Below are positions 9,094-16,716 of a DNA stretch of 64,000 bases, in pieces. The DNA lies in assembly GCF_000620785.1 (NCBI RefSeq), contig NZ_JIAI01000009.1, positions 248,001 to 312,000 of the forward strand, in the 5' to 3' direction. Made by a program: the position numbers and the translations under genes. Under the pieces are notes generated by a model. That model saw only the letters and a program-made list of their open reading frames with translations. It did not search any database and was not told the origin of the DNA. This DNA is from Actinospineispora acaciae DSM 45401. Lineage in GTDB: Bacteria > Actinomycetota > Actinomycetes > Mycobacteriales > Pseudonocardiaceae. The first letter of the stretch is position 1. Each line of letters opens with the position of its first letter.

Positions 9094-9839
9094 GCGGCGA
9101 GCGCCCCGTCCTCCCGCAGGGCGGTGCGCACCGCGCGCAGCAGCGCCACCGAGCCGGCGGTGTCGCCGTGCAGGCACAGCGTGTCGGGATCCGCGCGCAG
9201 CACGGTGCCGTCGATCGCGGTCACCGTGCCCTCGGAGACCAGCCGCCGCGCCCGCCGCACGATCTCCTCCCGGTCGTGCAGCACGGCCCCCTGCTCGCCC
9301 CGGGGCACCAGCCCGCCGTCGGGGCGGTAGGCGCGGTCCAGGTACGCCTCGCGCGCCACCGCGAGCCCGGCGGCGCGGGCCTGCCGCTCCAGGACGCACC
9401 CGCTGAGGGCGACGATCACGAGGCCGGGGTCCAGCGCGGTGACGGCGTCGATCACCGCGGCGGCCACCTCCGGCTCGTGCCAGGCCTGGTGGCCCAGGGC
9501 GCCGTGCGGCTTGACGTGGTGCAGCCGCAGGCCGTGCCGCCGGCAGAACCCGTCCACGGCGGCGATCTGGTAGGTCAGGTCCGAGGTGATCTCCTGGGCC
9601 GTCAGCCGCATCGGCCGGCGCCCGAACCCCACCAGGTCGGGGAACCCGGGGTGCGCGCCGACCCGGACGCCGTGCTCGCGCGCGGCGGCCACCGCCGCGT
9701 CGATGGTGCGGGGGTCGCCGGCGTGGAACCCGCAGGCGACGTTCGCGGAGGTGATCAGCGGCATCACCTCCAGGTCCCCGTCCAGGCCGTAGCGGCCGAA
9801 CCCCTCACCCAGGTCGGCGTTGAGGTCGATGCCGGTCAT
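9090..9839 (-). CDS. pxpA: 5-oxoprolinase subunit A (LamB/YcsF family)
   Basis: The product (249 residues) begins MTGIDLNADLGEGFGRYGLD, the hallmark LamB/YcsF N-terminus with the NADxGE motif. It contains ITSANVACGFHAGDP near residue 29 and LHHVKPHGALGHQ near residue 107. PxpA is the catalytic subunit that completes 5-oxoproline opening with PxpB/PxpC. The ATG at 9839 is supported by homology and by its 4-bp overlap with the stop of the upstream DUF1989 gene. Operon context (GntR, DUF1989, pxpA, aldolases, pxpB, pxpC) argues for catabolism of a nitrogenous compound that yields 5-oxoproline or a related lactam. Confidence 0.9.
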   Translation of the reverse strand: MTGIDLNADLGEGFGRYGLDGDLEVMPLITSANVACGFHAGDPRTIDAAVAAAREHGVRVGAHPGFPDLVGFGRRPMRLTAQEITSDLTYQIAAVDGFCRRHGLRLHHVKPHGALGHQAWHEPEVAAAVIDAVTALDPGLVIVALSGCVLERQARAAGLAVAREAYLDRAYRPDGGLVPRGEQGAVLHDREEIVRRARRLVSEGTVTAIDGTVLRADPDTLCLHGDTAGSVALLRAVRTALREDGALAA

Positions 9840-10681
9840 GACGGGAACCCCAGTCCGTGCACGCCCCGGTAGGGCGCGGTGGCGGGAGGCGTCCACCCCC
9901 GCGTCAGCTCCTCGGCGGGGCGGTAGACCTCGACGGCCAGGGGCCGGCAGACCTCGATGGGGTCGCGGGCGTCCGGCCCCCACATCGGCACCGACAGGTC
10001 GCCCGCCGGGCAGGTGGACAGCGCGCAGAGCAGGTCCTGCTCGGCGAAGAACTCGAAGAAGTCACCCGGCGTGGCGGGGGAGGGCTTCATGAAGTAGTTG
10101 CCGTCCGCATTGATCCCGGTGACGGTGAAGATGTTCAACACGTCGTGCACGTCGAGCTCGGTCAACCCCCACGGCAGCACCGCCCGGGTGAGGTTGGAAT
10201 GGCAGTGGAAGTCGAAGTCCCGCTCGCTGAACAACCGATTCACGTAGGGGTCGCAGCGCGCGCCCAGCAAATCGTGGATCCGACCGCCGTCCTCGTCCAC
10301 CCCGTACCACTCGAGGGTGTCCTTGGTGATCGTCAGCAATGGCCGCAGGTACGGCAGCGTCGACCACAGCCGGTCGTAGCGGGTGACGTGCGTGCCCTGC
10401 AATTGGCGGGTGCGTGAGGTCCACATCCGCTCCCTGGGATTGTGCCGGTTCCACACGTTGAAGTCCCCGCACTGCGGTCCTTCCGGTGTGATCAGGATTC
10501 GACACAGATGCCCGGCCGGGACCTCCCACGCCTTCCCGGAGCGGATCGGGATCACGAACCGTTCGACCATCTCCCGGCGGTCGGTTGTCTCGGCCGCCTC
10601 GGCCAGCCGGTCATAGAAGTCGCGGTCCACGTCCAGGACGCTGCCGGGCGGCGCCTGGTAGTACGCCGACGTCATGCTCAT
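9836..10681 (-). CDS. DUF1989 / urea carboxylase-associated family protein
   Basis: This 281-residue protein fits DUF1989, called urea-carboxylase- or urea-amidolyase-associated. Conserved segments include GHLCRILITPEGPQCGDFNV near residue 57 and FDFHCHSNLTRAVLP near residue 155, rich in Cys and His that could bind metal. Members of this family occur with urea carboxylase, guanidine-degradation and KipI/KipA genes. The ATG at 10681 has AAAGGTGA 6-7 nt upstream; an ATG two codons later is also possible. It follows the GntR gene by only 3 bp. Biochemical function is not established from sequence; a role in handling the nitrogenous substrate of this operon is inferred from context only. Confidence 0.83.
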   Translation of the reverse strand: MSMTSAYYQAPPGSVLDVDRDFYDRLAEAAETTDRREMVERFVIPIRSGKAWEVPAGHLCRILITPEGPQCGDFNVWNRHNPRERMWTSRTRQLQGTHVTRYDRLWSTLPYLRPLLTITKDTLEWYGVDEDGGRIHDLLGARCDPYVNRLFSERDFDFHCHSNLTRAVLPWGLTELDVHDVLNIFTVTGINADGNYFMKPSPATPGDFFEFFAEQDLLCALSTCPAGDLSVPMWGPDARDPIEVCRPLAVEVYRPAEELTRGWTPPATAPYRGVHGLGFPS

Positions 10682-10684
10682 TCG

Positions 10685-11365
10685 TCACCTTTCGTGTGCG
10701 GTTTTCTCGCGCAGGGCGTCGAGAACCTGTCGTTCGGAATCCTCCAGATAGACGAGCAGCACGCCGACGCTCTGAGTGCGGCGACCCCTGCGCAGCAGCT
10801 CGTACAACTCGCGGTCGCGTGCCGCCCAGCCGCGCTGGAACTGCTCCTCGTCACACGACGCCGCCCATGCCAGGCGCTGTTGCGCCATCAATGTCCGGAA
10901 GAACTCGTTGATCCGGTCACTGCCGAGCACCGCGATCAACGACTGGTGGAAACGCAGGCTGGCAGTGCCGGTCTCGCGCCAGCGCCGAGCCTGTTCGGCG
11001 CGCTCCTTGGCCACCACCGCCGACTCCATCGCCGAGAACTGCTCGTCGGTGGCCACCGCGGTTTCGGTGGCCGCCTGCGTCTCGAGCACCCGGCGAGTTC
11101 GATAGATGTCGCGCACCTCCGAGGCGGAAAAGCTCTTCACCGCGGCGCCCCTGTTCGGCGACTGGGCGACCAGTCCCTCGGAGGCCAACAGCCGCAACGC
11201 CTCGCGCAACGTGTTCCGCGAGACCTCCAGCTCGGCGGCAACCGACACCTCGCGCAACGCCGCACCCGGCGGCAGCGCCCCTTCCAGCATGCGTGTCCGC
11301 AGCACGTCCACCACTCGATCCGTGGTGCTCACCGACCCGCCGGGGTCGGGCTCGTCGATCGCCAT
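10685..11365 (-). CDS. GntR-family (FadR/FCD) transcriptional regulator
   Basis: A 226-residue regulator with an N-terminal winged helix-turn-helix (residues 12-75, including AAELEVSRNTLREALRLLAS) and a C-terminal FCD ligand-binding helical domain (about residues 90-215, with a RTRRVLETQAAT start). It heads the operon DUF1989-pxpA-aldolases-pxpB-pxpC and is divergent from an MHS transporter. Matching TGTTG-N2-CAAC palindromes occur in both divergent promoters, so it likely represses itself, the operon and the transporter until a carboxylate ligand is bound. The predicted -10 places the transcription start at the A of its ATG, so its mRNA may be leaderless. Confidence 0.9.
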   Translation of the reverse strand: MAIDEPDPGGSVSTTDRVVDVLRTRMLEGALPPGAALREVSVAAELEVSRNTLREALRLLASEGLVAQSPNRGAAVKSFSASEVRDIYRTRRVLETQAATETAVATDEQFSAMESAVVAKERAEQARRWRETGTASLRFHQSLIAVLGSDRINEFFRTLMAQQRLAWAASCDEEQFQRGWAARDRELYELLRRGRRTQSVGVLLVYLEDSERQVLDALREKTAHER

Positions 11366-11371
11366 GCGGCC

Positions 11372-11400
11372 AAGCTAGACCAATGTTGCTCAACAATCAA
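11372..11400 (-). promoter_or_regulatory. Promoter of the GntR-pxp operon (leaderless)
   Basis: On the minus strand a -35 TTGATT (11400-11395) and a -10 TAGCTT (11377-11372) are separated by exactly 17 bp. The -10 ends 6 bp before the GntR ATG, so transcription would begin at the start codon. The operator at 11384-11395 overlaps the -35 edge and spacer. Confidence 0.5.
11384..11395. promoter_or_regulatory. Putative GntR operator, copy 1
   Basis: TGTTGCTCAACA is a palindrome with perfect 5-bp arms and a 2-bp centre. It lies between the -35 and -10 of the GntR promoter, a position expected for repression. A second copy sits at 11477-11488. Confidence 0.6.
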
Positions 11401-11464
11401 GAGCTCGCATATGAGCAGGTGACGATGCCTATAGCTAGTTGATCTAGGTTGCTACGAGGGCCGG

Positions 11465-11493
11465 TTGACCGTCGAGTGTTGAACAACTTACGC
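11465..11493 (+). promoter_or_regulatory. Promoter of the MHS transporter gene
   Basis: A -35 TTGACC (11465-11470) and a weak -10 TTACGC (11488-11493) are 17 bp apart and about 80 bp before the transporter start. The second GntR operator fills the end of the spacer. Confidence 0.45.
11477..11488. promoter_or_regulatory. Putative GntR operator, copy 2
   Basis: TGTTGAACAACT repeats the TGTTG-N2-CAAC pattern of the copy at 11384-11395 and lies in the spacer of the transporter promoter, so one repressor could control both directions. Confidence 0.6.
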
Positions 11494-11568
11494 TCCTCCC
11501 CGCGCGACGTACCGGCGCACCAGTTCCGCATTCAATGAGGAGTTCGGACACTCATAAGGAGGCCAGAC

Positions 11569-12903
11569 GTGCCTACCTCGAACGAATGCCCGCCAACCGA
11601 GGCTCGAACCACCCGGGCCAACCACGCAGTCGTCGCCGCCGCGATCGGCAACGTCGTGGAATGGTTCGACTTCGCGCTCTACTCCTACCTCGCCACCACC
11701 ATCGGCAAGGTCTTCTTTCCGAGGGAGAGCTCCACGGCCCAACTGCTGTCGACCTTTGCCGTGCTGGCCGCGTCCTTCGTCTTCCGCCCGCTCGGCGGCA
11801 TTGTTCTCGGCTCGCTGGGGGACAGGATCGGGCGGCGCGCCGTGCTCAGCACCACAATTCTGCTGATGACCGGCTCCACGTTCTGCGTCGGGCTCATTCC
11901 GAGCTACAGCAGCATCGGCATCGGGGCGCCGCTGCTTCTGGTCCTCCTGCGCATGGTGCAGGGGTTTTCGACGGGCGGGGAGTACGGCAGCGCGGCGACG
12001 TTCATCGCCGAGTACGCGCCCGCCAGGCGGCGAGGAATGCTGAGCAGCCTGCTGGAGGTCGGCAGCCTCTGTGCCTTCGGGGCCGGCGCCGCGGCCGCCA
12101 CCCTGATCACCCTGCTCGTCGAGCCGCACCAACTGGTCGACTGGGCCTGGCGCCTGCCGTTCTTCGTCGCGGCACCGCTCGGGATCGTCGCGGTCTACCT
12201 GCGGCTGCGGCTCGACGACACGCCGGTGTTCAAGCAGGCCCAGGAATCCGGCGCCACCAGCGGGACGCCGCTGCGCGACGCGGTGCGCCGGGACTGGCGG
12301 GCAATGCTGGACCTCGTCGGCATCGTCATTCTCTACAACGGCGCCTTCTACACGATCCTGACCTACCTGCCCACCTACCTGTCCAACCGTCTCGGAATCT
12401 CCGAAAGCACCGCGCTGTCGCTGTCCGCGCTCGGCATGCTGGGCATGGCGGTCGTCGTTCCCTTTCTCGGCGCGCTCTCGGATCGCATAGGCCGCAAACC
12501 GGTGATGATTGCGTCCTGCGCGCTGTTCATCACCTCCAGCTACCTCGCCTTCCGATTACTGGAGCGGGCCACGCCGCTCTCGATCGCCGGTGGCATCGTC
12601 CTGCTCGCCCTCCCGCTGGCCGCGCTGCAAGGAATCGTGGCCGCGACGCTGCCGGCCCTGTTCCCCACCCAGGTCCGCTGCGGTGCCTTCTCGCTCGGAT
12701 ACAACGTCTCGACCGCCCTGTTCGGCGGTACGGCGCCGCTGGTCATGCAGTTCCTGATCACCACGACCGGCAGCAACTCCGTGCCGGCCTACTACCTGAT
12801 GGCCGCGGCGGCGATCGCGCTGGTGCCCATCCTCCGCATCCCCGAGACGGCGGGGGCGTCCATGCACACGGTCGCCCAGCCCCAGCTCGGCCGCCACGAG
12901 TGA
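11569..12903 (+). CDS. MFS transporter, metabolite:H+ symporter (MHS) type
   Basis: This 444-residue, about 12-TM protein has the MHS signature GNVVEWFDFALYSYLA at residues 27-42 and the MFS loop motif GSLGDRIGRR near residue 83. It also has MVQGFSTGGEYGSA near 129 and LGALSDRIGRKP near 300. MHS members import carboxylates, betaines or osmolytes with protons across the cytoplasmic membrane. It starts with GTG at 11569 behind an ideal AAGGAGG (11556-11562). It is divergent from the GntR-pxp operon and shares its operator, so it most likely imports the substrate catabolised by that operon. It converges on the M48 peptidase gene with a 7-bp gap. Confidence 0.9.
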   Translation: MPTSNECPPTEARTTRANHAVVAAAIGNVVEWFDFALYSYLATTIGKVFFPRESSTAQLLSTFAVLAASFVFRPLGGIVLGSLGDRIGRRAVLSTTILLMTGSTFCVGLIPSYSSIGIGAPLLLVLLRMVQGFSTGGEYGSAATFIAEYAPARRRGMLSSLLEVGSLCAFGAGAAAATLITLLVEPHQLVDWAWRLPFFVAAPLGIVAVYLRLRLDDTPVFKQAQESGATSGTPLRDAVRRDWRAMLDLVGIVILYNGAFYTILTYLPTYLSNRLGISESTALSLSALGMLGMAVVVPFLGALSDRIGRKPVMIASCALFITSSYLAFRLLERATPLSIAGGIVLLALPLAALQGIVAATLPALFPTQVRCGAFSLGYNVSTALFGGTAPLVMQFLITTTGSNSVPAYYLMAAAAIALVPILRIPETAGASMHTVAQPQLGRHE

Positions 12904-12910
12904 CGGCGGG

Positions 12911-13930
12911 TCAGTCCAGGCCGAACTTGGTGCGCATGGTGCGGGCCGCGTCGGACATCGTGGAGCCGATGTCGTTGAAGACCTTGGCGAGCGGGTCGGT
13001 GGAGTTGCCGAAGCTGTCCCGGTAGGACTTCGCGGCCGAGGCGACGTCGTCGGTGAACGTGGCAGCGGCGTCGCCGTCGCGCCTGGTGTAGTCGCCGCCG
13101 AGGATGGCGCGGTATTCCTCGGACGCGGCCCAGCGCTGCAGCTGCGCGGCGCGGACCACCGCGAACGGGTGGGTCATCCCCTCCACCATCAGCAGCTTGT
13201 GCACGCTGTCGCGGATGTCGTCGATCCGTTCGTACTCCCTGGCCTGCTCCAGGAAGGACGGGATGTCGATCTCCGAGACGTCGGTGCCGCCGGCGAGGTA
13301 GATGTGGGCGCGCAGGGCCGCCGCCGGATCCTGGGTGCACAGCAGCCCGGCCCGGTCGCAGGTCAGCTCCGCCTTGCGGAACCACTCGCGCAGCGCCGCG
13401 ATCACCGCGCGCAGCCCGAGCGAACCCGCCGGCATCCAGGACATCGTGACCTGCAGGCTGAGCAGCCTGATCAGGATGGTGCGCAGCACCGCGTGCCCGG
13501 ACAGCGCGTGGCCCATCTCGTGGCCGAGCACGAACCGCAGGCCCTCGGTGTCCAGCGCCTCGACCAGCCCGGTGGTCATCACGATGAACGGCTCGTCGAT
13601 GCCGATGGTGTAGGCGTTGGCCTCGGTGGACCGGGCGACGAACACGTTCGGCACCGCCGGGAGGTCCAGGATCTCGGCGCACTCGTGGCGCATCTGGTCG
13701 AGCCCGGCGTACTGCGAGGGGCCCGTCCTGATCGCCGAGGCCAGCGCGAAGAGGCGCTCACCGCGCTCGGTGAACATGCCGGACACCGCCTTGAGCCCCT
13801 CGGCCACCCCGGGGACGGCGCGCAGGGTGGCCATCGCGGCCCGGTCGGCGGGGTGCTCGTAGGCCCTCGGGCTGATCCGGGGAAACCGGACGCGGGCCAG
13901 CGGCGGGACGTTCATCTCCGTGGTCGACAT
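12911..13930 (-). CDS. M48 family metallopeptidase (copy 1)
   Basis: This 339-residue protein carries the zinc-peptidase motif GHEMGHALSGH with HEMGH at residues 137-141, and a downstream AELTCDRAG at 187-195 that supplies the third zinc ligand. These define the M48 (Ste24/HtpX-like) fold. A hydrophobic stretch around residues 150-180 may associate with the membrane, but no clear signal peptide is seen. It is a tandem paralogue of the next gene (about 75-80% identical by eye), separated by 36 bp and on the same strand. The C-terminal part contains FGNSTDPLAKVFNDIGS, shared with the copy. Substrate is unknown; M48 enzymes often act in membrane-protein quality control. Confidence 0.88.
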   Translation of the reverse strand: MSTTEMNVPPLARVRFPRISPRAYEHPADRAAMATLRAVPGVAEGLKAVSGMFTERGERLFALASAIRTGPSQYAGLDQMRHECAEILDLPAVPNVFVARSTEANAYTIGIDEPFIVMTTGLVEALDTEGLRFVLGHEMGHALSGHAVLRTILIRLLSLQVTMSWMPAGSLGLRAVIAALREWFRKAELTCDRAGLLCTQDPAAALRAHIYLAGGTDVSEIDIPSFLEQAREYERIDDIRDSVHKLLMVEGMTHPFAVVRAAQLQRWAASEEYRAILGGDYTRRDGDAAATFTDDVASAAKSYRDSFGNSTDPLAKVFNDIGSTMSDAARTMRTKFGLD

Positions 13931-13966
13931 GCCCGTGACGACCCACCACCGCGCCCCTCGGTTGGG

Positions 13967-14980
13967 TCAGTCCAGCCCGAACCTGCCGCGTATGTTCCGC
14001 GCCGCGCCGGACACGGCGGAGCCGACGTCGTTGAAGACCTTGGCCAGCGGGTCGGTGGAGTTGCCGAAGTCGTCCCGGTAGGACCTCGCGGCCGAGGCGA
14101 CGTCGTCGGTGAACGTGGATCCCGCGTTGTCGTCGCGCCGGGGGTAGTCGCCGCTGAGGATGGCGCGGTACTCCTCGGACGCCGACCAGCGTTGCAGCTG
14201 CGCGGCGCGGACCACCGCGAACGGGTGGCTCATGCCCTCCACCATCAGCAGCTTCTGGATGCTGTCGCGGACATCCTCGGTCTGCTCGTACTCCCTGGCC
14301 TGCTCCAGGAACGACGGGATGTCGATCTCCGAGCTGTCGCTGCCGCCGGCCAGGTACAGGTGGGTGCGCAACGCCGCTGTCGGGTCCTGCCCGCACAGCA
14401 GCCCGGCCCGGTCGCAGGTCAGCTCCGCCTTGCGGAACCACTCGTGCAGCGCCGCGATCATCGCCCGCAGGCCCAGCGCCCCCACCGGCAGCCAGGACAC
14501 CGTGCCCTGCAGGCTGACCAGCCTGATCAGGATGGTCCGCAGCACCGCGTGCCCGGACAGCACGTGGCCCATCTCGTGTCCGATGCTGAACCGCAGGCTC
14601 TCGGTGTCCAGCGCCTCGACCAGCCCGGTGGTCATCACGATGAACGGCTCGTCGATGCCGATCGTGTACGCGTTGGCCTGCGCGGACCTGGCGATGAACA
14701 GGTTCGGCACCGCCGGCAGGTCCAGCACCTCGGCGCACTCGCGGCGCAGCCGGTCGATCCTCGGGTACTGCTTCGGCCCGACCCTGATCGCCGAGGCCAG
14801 CGCGAGCAGCCGCTCACCCCGCTCCGCGAACAGCCCCGACACCGCCTTGAGCCCCTCCGCCACGCCCGGCATCGCGCGCAGCGTGGCCATCGCGGCCCGG
14901 TCGGCCGGGTGCTCGTAGGCCCGTGGGCTGATCCCGGGGAAGCGCATGCGCGCGAACGGCTGGATGTCCGACTCGGTCAC
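13967..14980 (-). CDS. M48 family metallopeptidase (copy 2)
   Basis: A 337-residue paralogue of the preceding peptidase, with HEMGH at about residues 135-139 and AELTCDRAG about 48 residues further on, so both copies keep all zinc ligands. It starts with GTG at 14980. The strongest differences between the copies are in the first ten residues and the middle hydrophobic stretch. Its placement upstream of copy 1 suggests co-transcription. The duplication looks intact on both sides, with no sign of decay, implying a function for each copy. Confidence 0.88.
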   Translation of the reverse strand: MTESDIQPFARMRFPGISPRAYEHPADRAAMATLRAMPGVAEGLKAVSGLFAERGERLLALASAIRVGPKQYPRIDRLRRECAEVLDLPAVPNLFIARSAQANAYTIGIDEPFIVMTTGLVEALDTESLRFSIGHEMGHVLSGHAVLRTILIRLVSLQGTVSWLPVGALGLRAMIAALHEWFRKAELTCDRAGLLCGQDPTAALRTHLYLAGGSDSSEIDIPSFLEQAREYEQTEDVRDSIQKLLMVEGMSHPFAVVRAAQLQRWSASEEYRAILSGDYPRRDDNAGSTFTDDVASAARSYRDDFGNSTDPLAKVFNDVGSAVSGAARNIRGRFGLD

Positions 14981-15037
14981 CGTCGCCAGCGTGCTCGCTA
15001 TAACACTCGGGGAACAGCTCTGGCTCGACTCTCGGGG

Positions 15038-15793
15038 TCAGTCCGTCTTGCGCAGGGCGATCCGGGGGTCGCCGGCAGTGGGTGCGCCGGTCGCGCGGCC
15101 TTTCGGTTCCTCCCAGCCCTCCTGCCGTCCCAGCGCGGTGAGATCGAGGTAGTAGTGCATGCCGCCGACGGACTCGGTGCCACGCCCATAGGCGGAGTAG
15201 GTGTGGAAGACACGGTCGCCGTCGCGGAGGAAGACGCTCAGGCCGTGCAGCTCGTAGGGTTGCTCGCCGGCGACCAGCGCGGCGGTGCCAGCGGCCTCGT
15301 GCTCGGCCCGGGTGCGGTAGTTGTAGCCGATGGGCGCCACGGACTCGTCGATGGTCACGTGGAAGTCGTGGTTGAACGTGCTGGCGTGGGAGGAGTACCA
15401 GGGCAGTTCCCAGCCCATCCGGCGACGCAACGGCTCGATCTTGGAGTACGGGGCGCGGGCGACGGCGACCAGCGTGGTGTCCCTCTCGTGGAGGTGGTCG
15501 AGCCTGCCGATGCCGTCGAGGCCTCCCGCGCAGCTCGGGCAGACCTCGTCCCAGCGCGGGTCGAACATCACGTGCTCGACGATGAGCTGGCGACGCCCTT
15601 CGAAAAGGTCGACCAGCCGGGCCGGGCCGTGCGCGCCCTCGAACTCGTACGGCTTGTCGATCTCGACCATCGGCAGCATCCGGCGCTCGGTGTTGACCCG
15701 GTCGCGGGTCCGGGTCAGCTCTTTCTCGTGGACGAGCAGCTTCTTGCGCGCGGCCAGCCACTCGTCGCGGGACACTGTCTCGGGGAGGTTCAT
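15038..15793 (-). CDS. DUF899 family thioredoxin-like protein
   Basis: This 251-residue protein has the typical DUF899 layout. It includes SRDEWLAARKKLLVHEKELT at residues 8-27, an MLPMVEIDKPYEFEG segment, a VEHVMFDPRWDEVCPSCAGG motif near residue 71, and a C-terminal GMHYYLDLTALGRQ near 211. The family is predicted to have a thioredoxin fold; here one CxxC (CPSC) is seen. It starts with ATG at 15793 and is divergent from a LysR gene with a 32-bp gap, so the LysR product is the likely regulator. Enzymatic activity is unknown. Confidence 0.87.
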   Translation of the reverse strand: MNLPETVSRDEWLAARKKLLVHEKELTRTRDRVNTERRMLPMVEIDKPYEFEGAHGPARLVDLFEGRRQLIVEHVMFDPRWDEVCPSCAGGLDGIGRLDHLHERDTTLVAVARAPYSKIEPLRRRMGWELPWYSSHASTFNHDFHVTIDESVAPIGYNYRTRAEHEAAGTAALVAGEQPYELHGLSVFLRDGDRVFHTYSAYGRGTESVGGMHYYLDLTALGRQEGWEEPKGRATGAPTAGDPRIALRKTD

Positions 15794-15825
15794 GATTTCC
15801 TCTCGGTGACATCGGTGGTGAGGGT

Positions 15826-16716
15826 GTGGAGCTGAGGGAGATCGAGGTCTTCCTGGTGCTGGCGGACGAGCTGCACTTCGGGCGGACGGCGCGGCGGCTG
15901 TACGTGTCCCAGTCCCGGGTCAGCCAGACGGTGCGCGCGCTGGAGACGCGGGTCGGCGGGCGGCTGTTCGAGCGGACCAGCCGCCGGGTGCGGCTCACGG
16001 CGCTCGGCGAGCAGCTGCGCGATCGGCTCCGGCCCGGCTATGACCAGCTGAACCGGGCGTTCGCCGAGGTCCGCGCCCTCGCCACCGGGATCACCGGCGA
16101 GCTGCGGATCAGCCTGCTCAGCCTCGCGGCCGGCGGGCCCCGGTTCGCCGAGATCGTCCGGTCCTTCTCGGCCGAGCACCCGGGCTGCGCGGTCAGCGTC
16201 TACGAGGCCTTCCCGGGTGAGGCGCTGGCGCGGCTGTGCCGGGGCGAGCTGGACGTGATGGCGCACTGGCTGCCGCTGTCCGGGCCGGAGCTGACCATAG
16301 GGCCGACCCTGGTCCGTGAGCCGCGCGCGCTGGCCGTGCCCGTCGGCCATCCGCTGGCCGTGCGGGGTTCGGCGAGCCTGGAGGACCTCGGCGACTACGA
16401 GGTCGTCGACTCCACGGGCGTGGTGCCGGCGGAGACCCTCGACGAGCTGTGTCCCGCCCGGACGCCGAGCGGCCGGCCGGTTCGCCGGCGTCATCGGGAA
16501 GGGCGGATGGCCGAGGTGCTGGCCCTGGTGGCCAGGGGTGAGGTGGTGCATCCGACGGTGGCCTCCCTGCCCGACTACTACGCGCATCCGGGCGTCACGA
16601 CGGTGCCGCTCACCGGCCTGGCGCCGTTGTGCGCCGCGCTGGTGTGGGTCACCGGGCGCGAGTCGGCGGCGGTCCGCGCGCTGGCGGAGATCGCGGCGCG
16701 TGTCGAGCCGACCTGA
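15826..16716 (+). CDS. LysR-family transcriptional regulator
   Basis: A 296-residue LysR regulator beginning MELREIEVFLVLADELHFGR with the winged HTH in residues 1-60 (RRLYVSQSRVSQTVRALETR) and a periplasmic-binding-like effector domain after residue 90. The start is GTG at 15826, 32 bp from the divergent DUF899 gene, the usual LysR/target arrangement. Its last 139 bp overlap, on the opposite strand, the 3' end of the amidohydrolase frame. Its length and C-terminus are normal for the family, which suggests that the extra overlap belongs to the amidohydrolase side. Confidence 0.9.
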   Translation: MELREIEVFLVLADELHFGRTARRLYVSQSRVSQTVRALETRVGGRLFERTSRRVRLTALGEQLRDRLRPGYDQLNRAFAEVRALATGITGELRISLLSLAAGGPRFAEIVRSFSAEHPGCAVSVYEAFPGEALARLCRGELDVMAHWLPLSGPELTIGPTLVREPRALAVPVGHPLAVRGSASLEDLGDYEVVDSTGVVPAETLDELCPARTPSGRPVRRRHREGRMAEVLALVARGEVVHPTVASLPDYYAHPGVTTVPLTGLAPLCAALVWVTGRESAAVRALAEIAARVEPT

